From Pseudomonas psychrophila (GTDB lineage: Bacteria > Pseudomonadota > Gammaproteobacteria > Pseudomonadales > Pseudomonadaceae): 64,000 bases of DNA. The translations under genes and the position numbers were made by a program. The notes beneath the pieces are model-generated. The model worked only from the letters and a program-made list of their open reading frames with translations. It was not told the DNA's origin and did not search any database. The stretch covers positions 186,001-250,000 of the forward strand of contig NZ_JYKZ01000002.1 of the NCBI RefSeq assembly GCF_001043005.1, read 5' to 3'. Shown here in pieces: positions 27,452 through 39,282 of this stretch (position 1 is its first letter; the number at the start of each line of letters is the position of its first letter).

Positions 27452-28111
27452 ATGACAGACGCTTCTCCACTCATAAAACGTTCGCTGGTTGATCAGGCGC
27501 TTGAGCAACTGCGTACGCGAATAAACAACGGCACCTGGGCAGTGGGGCAGCGTTTGCCGACTGAGCCGGAGCTTGCGGCGCAACTCAACATCAGCCGTAA
27601 CACCGTGCGTGAAGCCATGCGCGTGCTGGCGTTCACCGGGCTGATCGAAATCCGTCAGGGCGATGGCAGTTACCTGCGAGGGCGTGTCGACCCGATGGAC
27701 ACGCTGCGTGCGTTGTCGTCCTGCTCAATCGAGCAGGGCCGGGAAATGCGGCAAATTATTGAGGTTGAGGCCGTTGGCCTGGCGGCCTTGCGCCGTACGG
27801 ATGAGGATCTGAGGCTGTTGCACGTTGCGCTGAACGCAAGTGGCGAGCATTACCACGGCGAACTCGATACCTACATTTGCTGCGACTTACTGTTTCACCA
27901 GCGGCTGATAGATGCCGCGCACAATCCGGCCTTGAGCGAGCTGTACCGCTACACCTCAAGCGTTGTGACCAATCATTTGCGCAAGACGATGGACGTTCAT
28001 CCAAGGCGCCAATTGGTGTTCGACCTGCACGTCGAGTTACTTGAAGCCGTAGAACAACAAAACCCGCAACGGGCCATGGCGCTGTGCCGGACGTTGATCA
28101 ATGAACCTTGA
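27452..28111 (+). CDS. FadR-subfamily GntR regulator
   Basis: A 219-residue regulator with an N-terminal winged HTH (QALEQLRTRINNGTWAVGQR, LPTEPELAAQLNISRNTVREA) and an all-helical FadR-type C-terminal domain from about residue 85. Metal or ligand-binding His residues are plausible around FHQRLIDAAHN. The ATG at 27452 is preferred because AAGGGTGA precedes it. It lies 13 bases upstream of the CynX-type transporter on the same strand and very probably controls it; the inducer is unknown. Confidence 0.9.
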   Translation: MTDASPLIKRSLVDQALEQLRTRINNGTWAVGQRLPTEPELAAQLNISRNTVREAMRVLAFTGLIEIRQGDGSYLRGRVDPMDTLRALSSCSIEQGREMRQIIEVEAVGLAALRRTDEDLRLLHVALNASGEHYHGELDTYICCDLLFHQRLIDAAHNPALSELYRYTSSVVTNHLRKTMDVHPRRQLVFDLHVELLEAVEQQNPQRAMALCRTLINEP

Positions 28112-28124
28112 GCCGGAGCAAGCC

Positions 28125-29420
28125 ATGACTCACCCTTCGTCAGTTGCCAATGCCAGCGTCGAACCCTCTCGCCATCTGGACGAGCTGGAGGAGTTGCTGA
28201 TTGATGCTGAAATTGACGACGAACAGGTGCAGCAAACGCCCCCGGTCGTGCTGCGGCCCTGGTTGCTGTTGTTGGGGCTGGTACTGGTGGCGCTGAACCT
28301 GCGTCCGGCATTGTCGAGCATGGCGCCGTTGCTGGGCGAGGTGTCGGACAGCCTGGGGCTGTCGGCGGCGCAGGCCGGTTTGTTGACTACGTTGCCGGTG
28401 CTTTGTCTGGGGTTATTTGCGCCTTTGGCGCCGATTCTGGCTCGGCGCTTTGGTACCGAGCGGGTGGTGCTGGGGATTCTTGTGACACTGGGCGGCGGCA
28501 TCGTTCTGCGCAGTTGTCTGGGGGAGGTCGGGCTGTTTGCCGGGAGCATTCTGGCGGGCGCCAGTATTGGCGTCATCGGTGTGCTGTTGCCGGGCATCAT
28601 CAAACGCGATTTCGCGGGACATGCCGGGACCATGACCGGTGTCTACACCATGGCCTTGTGCCTGGGCGCGGCACTGGCGGCGGGCGCAACGGTGCCACTG
28701 AGCGAGTCTTTGGGCCAGAGCTGGGCTATGGGACTCGGGTTTTGGGCGTTGCCGGCACTGATCGCGGCCATTTTCTGGTTGCCCCAGGTTGGCAAGCGTC
28801 AAGGCTCACACAATGTTGCTTATCGTGTGAGTGGTCTGCTGCGTGATCCACTTGCCTGGCAAGTAACGCTCTACATGGGGCTGCAGTCCTCGTTGTCCTA
28901 CATCGTGTTTGGCTGGTTGCCTTCAATCCTGATCGGTCGCGGTTTGACCCCGACCCAGGCTGGTCTGGTGATGTCGGGCTCGGTCATCGTGCAATTGCTG
29001 ACAGCACTGACGGCTCCCTGGTTGGCTACGCGGGGTAAAGATCAACGACTGGCGATCGTGCTGGTAATGATCATGACCCTGGCCGGATTGTTTGGTTGCC
29101 TGTATGCCCCCATCGAGGGTTTGTGGGGCTGGGCGATTGTGTTGGGACTGGGGCAGGGCGGCACGTTCAGCCTGGCTTTGACTCTGATCGTGCTGCGCTC
29201 GCGGGACGCTCATGTCGCGGCCAACCTGTCTGGCATGGCCCAGGGCATCGGTTACACCGTGGCATCCATGGGGCCGCTGGCGGTCGGGGTCGTGCATGAG
29301 GTGACGGGGGGCTGGAATGCCGTGGGCTGGATTTTTGCGGTGCTTGGCCTGGGGGCTATCGTTGCCGGGCTCGGCGCTGGCCGTTCCCTGTATGTGAATG
29401 TGCAGAGCGAGAAAATCTGA
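28125..29420 (+). CDS. CynX/NimT-family MFS transporter
   Basis: A 431-residue major facilitator transporter. A hydrophilic, acidic N-terminal extension of about 45 residues precedes the first membrane helix (LLLLGLVLVALNLRPALSSM), and the NLRP motif is typical of the CynX/NimT (cyanate/nitroimidazole) subfamily. About 12 membrane segments follow. The ATG at 28125 has GGAG 7 bases upstream. It is in an operon with the GntR regulator. The substrate cannot be assigned; the subfamily name does not establish cyanate transport. Confidence 0.9.
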   Translation: MTHPSSVANASVEPSRHLDELEELLIDAEIDDEQVQQTPPVVLRPWLLLLGLVLVALNLRPALSSMAPLLGEVSDSLGLSAAQAGLLTTLPVLCLGLFAPLAPILARRFGTERVVLGILVTLGGGIVLRSCLGEVGLFAGSILAGASIGVIGVLLPGIIKRDFAGHAGTMTGVYTMALCLGAALAAGATVPLSESLGQSWAMGLGFWALPALIAAIFWLPQVGKRQGSHNVAYRVSGLLRDPLAWQVTLYMGLQSSLSYIVFGWLPSILIGRGLTPTQAGLVMSGSVIVQLLTALTAPWLATRGKDQRLAIVLVMIMTLAGLFGCLYAPIEGLWGWAIVLGLGQGGTFSLALTLIVLRSRDAHVAANLSGMAQGIGYTVASMGPLAVGVVHEVTGGWNAVGWIFAVLGLGAIVAGLGAGRSLYVNVQSEKI

Positions 29421-29486
29421 GGCCCATAGTGTTTCTGTTCATGGCAGATTATCGTGCTCGACTTACTGACCCGCACGGACCCTGCC

Positions 29487-29957
29487 ATGAGCCAAGACCA
29501 TCACGCATTGATCACTCGTTTCTACCAGGCCTTCCAGCAGCTGGATGCACAAGCGATGGCGGCCTGCTACACCGACGACGTGTTGTTCAGCGACCCGGTT
29601 TTTGGCGAGCTGCGTGGCCAGGATGCCGCAGACATGTGGCGCATGCTGACCTCCCGTGCCAAGGATTTCAGCCTGACCTTCGATCAGGTTCAGGCCCAAG
29701 GACAGCACGGCAGCGCACACTGGGTGGCAACCTACGTGTTTAGCCAGACCGGGGCTACGGTGGTCAATGATATTCAGGCGCAGTTTGTGTTTCGTGACGG
29801 CAAGATTTGCGAGCACCACGATCACTTCGACGTATGGCGCTGGGCGCGCCAGGCACTGGGCACCAAGGGCTTGTTGCTGGGGTGGACGCCACTGGTGCAG
29901 AACGCCATCCGGGCTCAGGCGCAAAAAGGGCTCAGAGCTTTTCAGGGCAGTCGTTGA
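29487..29957 (+). CDS. NTF2-like / SnoaL-type protein
   Basis: A 156-residue protein of the nuclear transport factor 2 fold. The N-terminal helix pattern [20 protein letters not shown], the [17 protein letters not shown] segment and the late [18 protein letters not shown] strand are typical of SnoaL-like polyketide cyclase or isomerase relatives. Conserved His and Asp residues in HHDHFD could line the pocket, but no reaction can be named. It starts with a weak ribosome-binding site and ends 2 bases before the GIY-YIG gene, so the two are probably cotranscribed. Confidence 0.85.
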   Translation: MSQDHHALITRFYQAFQQLDAQAMAACYTDDVLFSDPVFGELRGQDAADMWRMLTSRAKDFSLTFDQVQAQGQHGSAHWVATYVFSQTGATVVNDIQAQFVFRDGKICEHHDHFDVWRWARQALGTKGLLLGWTPLVQNAIRAQAQKGLRAFQGSR

Positions 29958-29959
29958 CG

Positions 29960-30256
29960 ATGAGCGAGAAACCCTGGTTTGTTTATCTGGTGCGGGCCGC
30001 CAATGGTTCTCTGTATTGCGGTATCAGCGATGACCCGGTGCGCCGCTTTGCCAAGCATCAAAGCGGCAAGGGCGCGCGCTTTTTTGCTTCAAGCCCGGCC
30101 TTAGCCCTGGTGTATGTCGAGTCCTGGCCTGATAGGGGCGAAGCCTTGCGCCAGGAGCGACTGATCAAAAAGCTCAGGAAGAGCGCCAAGGAATGCCTGG
30201 TGCAAAGCCAGGCGCAAGGGGTTATTTCAATGCCGCCAGTATCGCATCCGGCTTGA
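29960..30256 (+). CDS. GIY-YIG nuclease domain protein (UPF0213 type)
   Basis: A 98-residue single-domain GIY-YIG protein. The first motif appears as [20 protein letters not shown] (the GIY and YIG positions are VYL and YCGI), followed by a conserved Arg (RRFAKHQ), the basic GKGARFF segment and a Glu in [11 protein letters not shown]. Members are small putative endonucleases similar to E. coli YhbQ; the function is uncertain. It begins two bases after the NTF2-like gene. Its 3' end overlaps the convergent glutaredoxin-like gene by 35 bases. Confidence 0.88.
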   Translation: MSEKPWFVYLVRAANGSLYCGISDDPVRRFAKHQSGKGARFFASSPALALVYVESWPDRGEALRQERLIKKLRKSAKECLVQSQAQGVISMPPVSHPA

Positions 30257-30572
30257 AGTCCCTGATCAGCGTGCCGTTCACGTCCAGTATCGGAATACCG
30301 CGCCCGCCCAGCGCTTCGTAAGCCTGACGGGCGACGGCGTCTTTCTCGATATCGAACTCCTTGAACGGGATGCCTTTCTCATCCAGAAACCGGCGCGTCG
30401 CCTTGCAGTAGCCACACCATTCGGTGGAATACAGCACCACCCGGGCGCTGGCCCGGGTTTGCTCGGAGACGGCCCCTGAGGGGTTGAGCATGCGTTCGAT
30501 CTTGCCCCAGTTCTGGAAAATAACCACCACCACCAGAACAAACAGAACTTTCTTCAAAATACCGTTAAGCAT
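30222..30572 (-). CDS. Membrane-anchored glutaredoxin-like protein
   Basis: A 116-residue protein with an N-terminal membrane anchor (about residues 5-19, [15 protein letters not shown]) and a glutaredoxin fold carrying the redox motif CGYC (residues 53-56) and the cis-Pro stretch [11 protein letters not shown]. It may reduce disulfides or mixed disulfides at the membrane. Which side of the membrane the domain faces is uncertain. Its start codon shares one base with the yejK stop, so it is coupled to yejK. The opposite-strand overlap with the GIY-YIG gene is 35 bases. Confidence 0.88.
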   Translation of the reverse strand: MLNGILKKVLFVLVVVVIFQNWGKIERMLNPSGAVSEQTRASARVVLYSTEWCGYCKATRRFLDEKGIPFKEFDIEKDAVARQAYEALGGRGIPILDVNGTLIRDFKPDAILAALK

Positions 30573-31576
30573 TACTTGCTGCGCTTGAGCTGATCTAGCA
30601 GTTGGGTCGGCAAGCCCTTGATGACCAGCGTGCCGGCTTCTTCGTCGAACTCTACCTTGGAGCCCAGCAGGTGGGCTTCAAAGCTGATAGACAGGCCCTC
30701 AGCGCGCCCCGTGAAGCGGCGGAACTGGTTCAGGGTGCGTTTGTCTGCCGGGATTTCAGGCGACAGGCCGTAATCCTTGTTGCGGATATGGTCGTAGAAG
30801 GCTTTCGGACGCTCTTCGTCGATCAGCTCGGACAACTCTGCCAGACCCATGGGTTCGCCGATTTTGGCCTGGCTGCTGGCGTAATCGACCAGCGTCTTGG
30901 TTTTTTCGCGGGCGGACTCTTCGGGCAAATCTTCGCTTTCAACGAAGTCGCTGAAGGCCTTGAGCAGGGTGCGGGTTTCGCCCGGCCCGTCGACGCCTTC
31001 CTGGCAGCCGATAAAGTCGCGGAAGTATTCCGAGACTTTCTTGCCGTTTTTACCTTTGATAAACGAAATGTACTGCTTGGACTGCTTGTTGTTTTGCCAC
31101 TCCGAAATGTTGATCCGTGCAGCCAGGTGCAACTGGCCAAGGTCCAGGTGACGCGAAGGGGTCACGTCCAGATCCGAGGTCACTGCCACGCCGTCGCTGT
31201 GATGCAGCAGGGCGATCGCCAGGTAGTCGGTCATGCCTTGCTGGTAATGAGCAAACAGGACGTGGCCGCCGACGGAGAGGTTGGACTCCTCCATCAGCTT
31301 TTGCAGGTGCTCGACTGCAACGCGGCTGAACGCGGTGAAGTCTTTACCGCCATCGAGGTATTCCTTGAGCCAGCCGCTGAACGGATGAGCACCGGATTCT
31401 GCATGGAAAAGGCCCCATGCCTTGCCTTGTTTGGCGTTGTAGCTTTCGTTGAGGTCCGCAAGCATGTTCTCAATGGCTTGAGACTCGGCCAGTTCAGAGT
31501 CGCGAGCATGAAGAACAGCGGGCGTACCGTCGGGTTTTTTGTCAATTAAATGAACGATGCAATGACGGATCGGCAT
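30572..31576 (-). CDS. yejK: Nucleoid-associated protein YejK
   Basis: A 334-residue member of the 37-kDa nucleoid-associated (NdpA/YejK) family. The N-terminus [17 protein letters not shown] and the C-terminal [20 protein letters not shown] are typical and the length is normal. Family members bind the nucleoid, but a detailed mechanism is not established. The ATG at 31576 is the conserved start; the longer frame adds 18 residues without similarity. It is divergent from an HU gene, placing two nucleoid proteins side by side. Confidence 0.93.
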   Translation of the reverse strand: MPIRHCIVHLIDKKPDGTPAVLHARDSELAESQAIENMLADLNESYNAKQGKAWGLFHAESGAHPFSGWLKEYLDGGKDFTAFSRVAVEHLQKLMEESNLSVGGHVLFAHYQQGMTDYLAIALLHHSDGVAVTSDLDVTPSRHLDLGQLHLAARINISEWQNNKQSKQYISFIKGKNGKKVSEYFRDFIGCQEGVDGPGETRTLLKAFSDFVESEDLPEESAREKTKTLVDYASSQAKIGEPMGLAELSELIDEERPKAFYDHIRNKDYGLSPEIPADKRTLNQFRRFTGRAEGLSISFEAHLLGSKVEFDEEAGTLVIKGLPTQLLDQLKRSK

Positions 31577-31962
31577 GGGCTTCTCGGCGAGTAATGAGAG
31601 GACAGGGGGCGCACCCCGCAAAGGCGCCAAGTGTACCGCACCTGAGCCTCAGGTCGGTGTTTGGGGGGCTTGAGACCACCCGGTACGGTTTTTTTACGGT
31701 TTTAAGGCGATAAAGCTGACCAAATGGCTAGGTAGAGGCGGATATTTAACTGTCTCTGTGCTAGTTTTGCCCGGTCTTGCGCTCGGAAACGGCGTAAAGC
31801 GTGCATTCAGCATGTGTCAGGTCGAACCAAACCCCGTTTTTGCTATCTACATCCGCGATTCGTCGTGAAAGCTGGCGGGTGTGCCAGACCCTTGAGATCT
31901 GGCTCGATGGCTGACATTGCACTCTGCAAACCAAATGAATTTGATAGGGAAGGAACATCTCA
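31577..31962. other. 386-base intergenic region between yejK and the HU gene
   Basis: This should hold the divergent promoters of yejK and the HU gene. A T-run at 31689-31695 follows CGGTACGG. No -10/-35 pair stands out and no gene or strong hairpin is seen. Confidence 0.5.
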
Positions 31963-32244
31963 ATGGCTATTACTAAAGACCAACTGATCGCCGATATCGC
32001 TGAAGCCATCGACGCGCCGAAAACTACCGCGCGTAACGCTCTGGACCAACTGGCTCAGATCGTTGCTGATCAATTGGAAAATGGCGGCGAAATCACTCTG
32101 CCAGGTATTGGCAAACTGAAAGTGACCGAGCGTCCTGCCCGTACTGGCCGTAACCCTTCGACTGGCGCTGCCATCGAAATCGCTGCCAAAAAAGTTATCA
32201 AGCTCGTTGTGGCCAAAGGCCTGACTGACGCTGTTAACAAGTAA
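31963..32244 (+). CDS. HU-family DNA-binding protein
   Basis: A 93-residue histone-like HU protein. It has the two N-terminal helices, the GGEITLPGIGKLKVTERPAR beta region, and the DNA-binding arm with TGRNPSTGAAIEI, which holds the conserved RNP. It bends and compacts DNA as a dimer. The N-terminus AITKDQLIADIAEAI resembles the HupN paralogue of P. putida more than HupA or HupB, but the paralogue name is left open. A strong ribosome-binding region (GGGAAGGA) precedes the ATG, and a good terminator follows the stop. Confidence 0.95.
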   Translation: MAITKDQLIADIAEAIDAPKTTARNALDQLAQIVADQLENGGEITLPGIGKLKVTERPARTGRNPSTGAAIEIAAKKVIKLVVAKGLTDAVNK

Positions 32245-32258
32245 GACTGTTGTAAAAA

Positions 32259-32295
32259 AACCGCGCTTCGGATCACTCCGAAGTGCGGTTTTTTT
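32259..32295 (+). terminator. Rho-independent terminator of the HU gene
   Basis: A 14-bp stem (AACCGCGCTTCGGA with TCCGAAGTGCGGTT, one G-T wobble), a TCAC loop and a following run of seven T residues. The A-run on the 5' side would allow use from the other strand as well. Confidence 0.93.
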
Positions 32296-32310
32296 ATGGG
32301 CGCTGTTCCC

Positions 32311-32345
32311 GTAGCAGCCGCCTCGCGCAGCTCGGCAGCTGCTAC
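32311..32345. repeat. Short palindromic repeat (second family)
   Basis: GTAGCAGCCGCC and GGCAGCTGCTAC are inverted around CTCGCGCAGCT-type sequence. The same arm occurs at 36427 and 36563, so this is a second REP family distinct from the GTGGGAGCG type. Confidence 0.7.
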
Positions 32346-32367
32346 GAGGTTTGGCGTATTTACACGC

Positions 32368-33384
32368 TTACTTCCAGTTCTTCTCGCGCCACAGCTGTTG
32401 CTGCTCTTTGTCATGGAATGTCCAGGCGACAAAGCGGCTTTGCTTGTTGCCCTGCGACATGTCCACCACCTGGCTTTCGCGGGCACCCGCTTTTTTCAGC
32501 GCAGTCTGGATGGCTGGCAAGTTCGAAGCCTTGGACACCAAAACGCTGAACCACAGTATTTGGCGACCCACCTGAATGCTTTCGCGAATCAGCTGAGTGA
32601 CAAAGCGCTGTTCGCCACCTTCGCACCACAATTCGGCCGCTTGGCCACCGAAGTTCAGAACCGGTAGCTTGCGCTTGGGATCTGCCTTGCCCAATGCGCG
32701 CCATTTACGCTCACTGCCGCGCGTGGCTTCGTCCAGCGAGGCGTGGAACGGAGGGTTGCACATGGTCAGGTCAAAGCGCTCGCTGCTTTCCAGCAGGTCC
32801 AGCAGGATCTTCTGCGGGTTGGGTTGCAGGCGCAGGCTGATGGCTTTGTTCAGGCCGTTGGACTGCACAATCGCCTTGGCCGCTTTTACTGCTGTCGGGT
32901 CGACTTCGGTGCCCAGGAACTGCCAGCGGTATTCGCTATGGCCGATCAGCGGGTAGACGCAGTTGGCGCCCATGCCGATGTCCAGTACACGAACGTTTTG
33001 GCCTCGCGGGATTTCACCGTCGTTGATGCTGGCCAGAAGGTCGGCCAGGAAGTGCACGTAGTCGGCGCGCCCCGGTACCGGCGGGCACAGGTAGTCAGCC
33101 GGGATATCCCAGTGGGCAATCCCGTAGAACGCCTTGAGTAGGGCGCGGTTGAAGACGCGCACGGCGCTCGGGTTGGCGAAATCGATGCTTTCTTTGCCGT
33201 ACGGGTTGATGATCACAAACTCCGCCAGCTCAGGGCAGACCGAAATCAGCTGCGGGAAGTCATAGCGGCCCTGGTGACGGTTACGCGGGTGCAGGCTCGG
33301 CTTGACGCGCGGCTCGACCGGCTTGGCTTCACCTGCAGGCTTGGGCTTGTGGCGTGTGGCTTTGGAAGTACGTGGGGTAGTCAT
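32368..33384 (-). CDS. rlmF: 23S rRNA (adenine1618-N6)-methyltransferase RlmF
   Basis: A 338-residue SAM-dependent methyltransferase that modifies A1618 of 23S rRNA. A basic N-terminal tail (about residues 1-40) precedes the family stretch [16 protein letters not shown]. The SAM-binding region is [13 protein letters not shown], and the catalytic NPPF is in [11 protein letters not shown]. The ATG at 33384 fits homologues, though the ribosome-binding site is weak; an upstream ATG at 33408 would add eight residues and overlap a REPIN. It is monocistronic. Confidence 0.93.
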   Translation of the reverse strand: MTTPRTSKATRHKPKPAGEAKPVEPRVKPSLHPRNRHQGRYDFPQLISVCPELAEFVIINPYGKESIDFANPSAVRVFNRALLKAFYGIAHWDIPADYLCPPVPGRADYVHFLADLLASINDGEIPRGQNVRVLDIGMGANCVYPLIGHSEYRWQFLGTEVDPTAVKAAKAIVQSNGLNKAISLRLQPNPQKILLDLLESSERFDLTMCNPPFHASLDEATRGSERKWRALGKADPKRKLPVLNFGGQAAELWCEGGEQRFVTQLIRESIQVGRQILWFSVLVSKASNLPAIQTALKKAGARESQVVDMSQGNKQSRFVAWTFHDKEQQQLWREKNWK

Positions 33385-33407
33385 GTTCAATTCATTCCAC
33401 AAAAGCA

Positions 33408-33466
33408 ATCGCGGGCAAGGCCGCTCCTGCAGAGTTAAACCCTGCGGGAGCGGCCTTGCCCGCGAT
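33408..33466. repeat. REPIN between rlmF and valS
   Basis: The arms begin ATCGCGGGCAAGGCCGCTCC and end with the complementary sequence, with AGTTAAAC in the centre. This is a sequence variant of the main REP type (GCGGGCAAGGCCGCTCC). Confidence 0.9.
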
Positions 33467-33482
33467 CAGGTGCGCAGCGTGA

Positions 33483-36329
33483 TTACAGGCTGGAAATCCG
33501 CGCGTGCTGGTCTGCCAATTTGCTCAAGGCCTGTTCGGCTTCGGCCAATTTGGCACGTTCTTTTTCGATGACTTCGGCCGGGGCCTTGTCAACGAACGCG
33601 GCATTCGACAATTTGCCGCCCACTCGCGCAACTTCGCCGTGCAAGCGCTGGATTTCCTTGTCCAGGCGCGCCAACTCTGCATCTTTGTCGATCAGGCCGG
33701 CCATGGGCACCAGCACTTCCATCTCACCAACCAGAGCGGTAGCAGACAGAGGGGCTTCGGCACCGTCTTGCAGCACGGTGATCGATTCGAGTTTAGCCAG
33801 CTTTTTGAGCAAGGCATCGTTCTCGGTCAGACGGCGCTGGTCTTCGCTGCTGACGTTTTTCAGGTACAACTGCAATGGTTTGCCCGGGCCGATGTTCATT
33901 TCGCCACGGATATTACGCGTGCCGAGCATCAAGCCCTTGAGCCATTCAATATCGTCTTCGGCCGCCTGGTCGATGCGTGCTTCGTTGGCCACTGGCCACG
34001 GTTGCAGCATGATGGTCTTGCCTTCAACACCGGCCAACGGCGCGATGCGCTGCCAGATTTCTTCGGTGATGAACGGCATGAACGGGTGCGCCAGACGCAA
34101 AGCAACTTCCAGTACACGGACCAGCGTACGACGGGTGCCGCGCTGACGTTCTACCGGAGCATTTTCGTCCCACAGTACAGGCTTGGACAGCTCCAGGTAC
34201 CAGTCGCAGTACTGGTTCCAGATGAACTCATACAGCGCTTGTGCGGCCAGGTCGAAACGGAACTGGTCGAGGTGACGGGTCACTTCGGCTTCAGTGCGTT
34301 GCAACTGCGAGATGATCCAGCGGTCGGCCAGTGACAGTTCGTAGGCTTCGCCGTTCTGGCCGCAGTCTTCGCCCTTGTCCAGCACGTAACGTGCGGCGTT
34401 CCAGATCTTGTTGCAGAAGTTGCGATAGCCTTCAACGCGGCCCATGTCGAACTTGATGTCACGACCGGTAGACGCCAGCGAGCAGAAGGTGAAGCGCAGG
34501 GCGTCGGTGCCGTAGCTGGCGATGCCGTCTGCGAATTCGTCGCGGGTCTGCTTCTCGATTTTCTTCAGCAGTTTTGGCTGCATCAGACCCGTGGTGCGTT
34601 TGGCCACCAGGTCTTCGAGTTCGATGCCGTCGATGATGTCCAGCGGGTCCAGGACGTTGCCTTTGGACTTGGACATCTTCTGGCCCTGACCGTCTCGTAC
34701 CAAACCGTGTACATACACAGTCTTGAACGGAACCTGCGGCGTGCCGTCTTCGTTTTTCACCAAGTGCATGGTGAGCATGATCATCCGGGCAACCCAGAAG
34801 AAAATGATGTCGAAGCCGGTAACCAGCACGTCAGTGGAGTGGAAGGTTTTCAGCGCGTCGGTTTTTTCCGGCCAGCCCAGGGTGGAGAACGTCCACAGAC
34901 CCGAACTGAACCAGGTGTCGAGCACGTCGTTGTCCTGTTGCAGTGCAACGTCCGGACCCAGGTTGTTTTTAGCGCGGACTTCAGCTTCGTCGCGCCCTAC
35001 ATAGACCTTGCCCGATTCGTCGTACCAGGCCGGGATGCGATGGCCCCACCACAGCTGACGGCTGATGCACCAGTCCTGGATGTCGCGCATCCACGAGAAG
35101 TACATGTTTTCGTACTGTTTAGGTACGAACGCGATGCGGCCGTCTTCAACGGCGGCAATGGCAGGTTCTGCCAGCGGCTTGGTCGATACGTACCACTGGT
35201 CAGTCAACCACGGCTCGATGATGGTGCCGGAGCGGTCACCCTTCGGTACTTTCAGTGCGTGATCGTCGACGCTGACCAGCAGGCCGGCTTCGTCGAAATC
35301 AGCAACGATTTGTTTGCGCGCTTCAAAGCGATCCAGGCCAGCGTATTTGGCTGGCAGGGTACCGTCGATGGTTTCGTTGAGCTTGCCGTCGAGGTTGAAC
35401 ACCTGAGCAGCAGCCAGCACTTTGGCGTTTTTGTCGAAGATGTTCAGCAGCGGCAGGTTGTGGCGCTTGCCGACTTCGTAGTCATTGAAATCGTGGGCCG
35501 GGGTGATTTTCACGCAGCCGGTGCCGAATTCAGGATCGCAGTAGTCGTCAGCTATGATCGGGATGCGGCGGCCAACCAGTGGCAGCTCTACGAATTTGCC
35601 GATCAGGGCCTTGTAGCGTTCGTCTTCCGGGTTTACCGCAACGGCAGCATCGCCGAGCATGGTTTCCGGACGGGTGGTGGCAACCACCAGGTAATCCAGA
35701 CCTTCAGCCGTCTTGGCGCCGTCAGCCAGCGGGTAGCGAAGGTTCCACAGGAAGCCTTTCTCGTCGTGGTTTTCAACCTCAAGGTCGGAGATGGCGGTGT
35801 GCAGCTTGGTGTCCCAGTTGACCAAACGCTTGCCGCGATAGATCAGGCCGTCTTCGTGCAGGCGTACAAAGGCTTCTTTCACGGCTTCGGACAGGCCGTC
35901 ATCCATGGTGAAACGTTCGCGGCTCCAGTCTACGGACGAGCCAAGGCGACGGATCTGACGGCTGATATTACCGCCGGACTGATCTTTCCATTCCCAGATT
36001 TTATCGAGGAATTTTTCGCGACCCAGGTCGTGGCGGTTCAGACCTTGTGCTTCGATCTGACGCTCAACCAGCATCTGGGTGGCGATACCCGCGTGGTCGG
36101 TGCCCGGCTGCCACAGGGTGTTGCGACCCTGCATGCGGCGGAAACGGATCAGGGCGTCCATGATCGCGTTGTTGAAACCGTGACCCATGTGAAGGCTGCC
36201 GGTGACGTTCGGCGGCGGGATCATGATGGTGTACGGGTCGCCCGCGCCTTGCGGGGCAAAATAATTCTCTTCTTCCCAGGTTTTGTACCAGGAAGTTTCA
36301 ATGGCGTGCGGCTGGTAGGTCTTATCCAT
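33483..36329 (-). CDS. valS: Valyl-tRNA synthetase
   Basis: A 948-residue class Ia synthetase that charges tRNA-Val. The HIGH-type motif is [13 protein letters not shown] (about residues 38-50) and the KMSKS motif is in [14 protein letters not shown]. The CP1 editing domain is at about 190-340, with the anticodon-binding region and a C-terminal coiled coil (about 880-945, rich in [12 protein letters not shown] heptads) after it. The length is normal. It is the last gene of the pepA-holC-hypothetical-valS series, separated from the gene before it by a repeat element. Confidence 0.97.
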   Translation of the reverse strand: MDKTYQPHAIETSWYKTWEEENYFAPQGAGDPYTIMIPPPNVTGSLHMGHGFNNAIMDALIRFRRMQGRNTLWQPGTDHAGIATQMLVERQIEAQGLNRHDLGREKFLDKIWEWKDQSGGNISRQIRRLGSSVDWSRERFTMDDGLSEAVKEAFVRLHEDGLIYRGKRLVNWDTKLHTAISDLEVENHDEKGFLWNLRYPLADGAKTAEGLDYLVVATTRPETMLGDAAVAVNPEDERYKALIGKFVELPLVGRRIPIIADDYCDPEFGTGCVKITPAHDFNDYEVGKRHNLPLLNIFDKNAKVLAAAQVFNLDGKLNETIDGTLPAKYAGLDRFEARKQIVADFDEAGLLVSVDDHALKVPKGDRSGTIIEPWLTDQWYVSTKPLAEPAIAAVEDGRIAFVPKQYENMYFSWMRDIQDWCISRQLWWGHRIPAWYDESGKVYVGRDEAEVRAKNNLGPDVALQQDNDVLDTWFSSGLWTFSTLGWPEKTDALKTFHSTDVLVTGFDIIFFWVARMIMLTMHLVKNEDGTPQVPFKTVYVHGLVRDGQGQKMSKSKGNVLDPLDIIDGIELEDLVAKRTTGLMQPKLLKKIEKQTRDEFADGIASYGTDALRFTFCSLASTGRDIKFDMGRVEGYRNFCNKIWNAARYVLDKGEDCGQNGEAYELSLADRWIISQLQRTEAEVTRHLDQFRFDLAAQALYEFIWNQYCDWYLELSKPVLWDENAPVERQRGTRRTLVRVLEVALRLAHPFMPFITEEIWQRIAPLAGVEGKTIMLQPWPVANEARIDQAAEDDIEWLKGLMLGTRNIRGEMNIGPGKPLQLYLKNVSSEDQRRLTENDALLKKLAKLESITVLQDGAEAPLSATALVGEMEVLVPMAGLIDKDAELARLDKEIQRLHGEVARVGGKLSNAAFVDKAPAEVIEKERAKLAEAEQALSKLADQHARISSL

Positions 36330-36426
36330 GCGCGGCGGGACCCTATTGGCATTAATTCAGGAAAGCCGGCAAGTATAGCGGGGTGGGAGACGTAGGGCGA
36401 GTTGTGGTGTGGCCGGTGCGTATTTC

Positions 36427-36563
36427 GTAGCAGCTGCCGAGGCACGAGGCTGCGTCCGGCGGCGCAGCCGTCGTCATATCAGAAGGGGCGGTCTTTCAGG
36501 TAGACCGCAATCTCAGGCTTTACGATCGCTGCGCAATCGGACGCAACCTTCGGCGGCTGCTAC
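36427..36563. repeat. Long inverted repeat (second REP family) between the holC-linked gene and valS
   Basis: One arm begins GTAGCAGCTGCCGAGG and ends GCTGCGTCCG; the other is CGGACGCAACCTTCGGCGGC followed by TGCTAC. They are complementary apart from six extra bases in the left arm. The interior holds further short palindromes (CGGCGGCGCAGCCG; GCGGTCTTTCAGGTAGACCGC is one base over a limit, so only its arms GCGGTCT/AGACCGC are given). Confidence 0.75.
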
Positions 36564-36573
36564 GCAGAGCGCT

Positions 36574-36963
36574 TTAGCTCTGATGCTGGGCGAGCAAGCG
36601 CTCCATGTGCGCATCGAGGCGGCGTTTGATCTCGGTTTCGATGTGCGGGGCGAAGTCGTTGATCACGTCTTGCATGATGGCCTGGGCTGCCGTGCGCAGT
36701 TCCTTGTCCAGGTGCACCAGCAGTGCATCCGGCGCTTTTTCAACGACGGGCGCCGGGGTAATACCGACCAGCGGTATTTGCGTCGGTACGGGCTCGACTT
36801 CCTCGCTAATCACGTCAGACAGCAGCGGAATCTGTGCATCGTCCTGGTCGACCATCTCCGTCAAGAGGGGCGGTTGCAGGCCCTCATCGCCGAGCAACTT
36901 GCGAATGGACTCAAGATCATCGAGCAGGTGTGCAGCTTTTTGCGGCGAATTAGAGGTGTCCAT
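36574..36963 (-). CDS. Conserved hypothetical protein of the holC-valS interval
   Basis: A 129-residue acidic protein with no signal or membrane segment. It has an N-terminal helical stretch (QKAAHLLDDLESIRKLLGDE), a Pro/Val-rich middle, and a C-terminal amphipathic helix (ELRTAAQAIMQDVINDFAPH, then EIKRRLDAHMERLLAQH). An equivalent gene occupies the same place in P. aeruginosa (between holC and valS), so it is a conserved Pseudomonas gene, possibly linked to the chi subunit, but its function is unknown. The ATG at 36963 lies 7 bases after the holC stop. Confidence 0.85.
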   Translation of the reverse strand: MDTSNSPQKAAHLLDDLESIRKLLGDEGLQPPLLTEMVDQDDAQIPLLSDVISEEVEPVPTQIPLVGITPAPVVEKAPDALLVHLDKELRTAAQAIMQDVINDFAPHIETEIKRRLDAHMERLLAQHQS

Positions 36964-36970
36964 CGTGTGC

Positions 36971-37423
36971 TCAGAGTCGTTGTAACTTGTGGTCTTGCAG
37001 AGGATAGCCCTGTTCACGGTAGAAGCGGAAACTCTCCCGTGCGGCCAGTCGGACGGCGGGGTCTTCGACCACTACTTCGGCCACGCGGGCGAAGCGTTTG
37101 AAGAATTCGGGGACTTTGAGGTCCAGGTTGATCAACAAGTCCTGATGGCTTGGGGGCGCGTCTGCGCAGCCCATGACGACTACGCCGTCGGGTTCGTCTT
37201 CGGTGTTGCTGTGGGGCACGAAGCTTTCGCCCTTGAAGCGCCACAGGCGTTCATCCAGATCTTGGCGTTGAGCGTTGTCAGTGCAGTGCACATACACCCT
37301 GTGGCCAAGGCGCCAGGCCTTTTCGGTGAGTTTGCAGGCAAAATCCAGCCGCGCTGAAGGTTCGGCGCTGGGCAGGATATAAAAGTCAACCTTGGTCAAC
37401 TCTGTGTGTGGTTCTGGGGTCAT
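36971..37423 (-). CDS. holC: DNA polymerase III chi subunit
   Basis: A 150-residue HolC protein. The chi subunit links the clamp loader to single-stranded DNA-binding protein during replication. Signatures are KVDFYILPS, CKLTEKAWRLGHRVYVHC, DERLWRFKGESFVPH and VPEFFKRFARVAEVV. The ATG at 37423 adds about ten residues before the usual VDFYIL start. It lies downstream of pepA (60-base gap with a hairpin) and upstream of the small hypothetical gene and valS, the usual Pseudomonas order. Confidence 0.94.
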   Translation of the reverse strand: MTPEPHTELTKVDFYILPSAEPSARLDFACKLTEKAWRLGHRVYVHCTDNAQRQDLDERLWRFKGESFVPHSNTEDEPDGVVVMGCADAPPSHQDLLINLDLKVPEFFKRFARVAEVVVEDPAVRLAARESFRFYREQGYPLQDHKLQRL

Positions 37424-37442
37424 TGCGATTCCTGAATCGGGA

Positions 37443-37466
37443 CTGCGCCGCCGTCAAGCGGCGCAG
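37443..37466. promoter_or_regulatory. Perfect hairpin between pepA and holC
   Basis: CTGCGCCGC and GCGGCGCAG are perfect 9-bp arms with a CGTCAA loop. On the transcribed (minus) strand no T-run follows, so partial termination or mRNA stabilisation is more likely than full termination. Confidence 0.5.
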
Positions 37467-37482
37467 CCTTCGATTGTCAGCT

Positions 37483-39282
<1,800 letters not shown>

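Noticed and set aside
34707..36395. Open frame of about 560 codons opposite valS
   Set aside because: It is fully antisense to an unmistakable valyl-tRNA synthetase; composition and lack of motifs mark it as a shadow.
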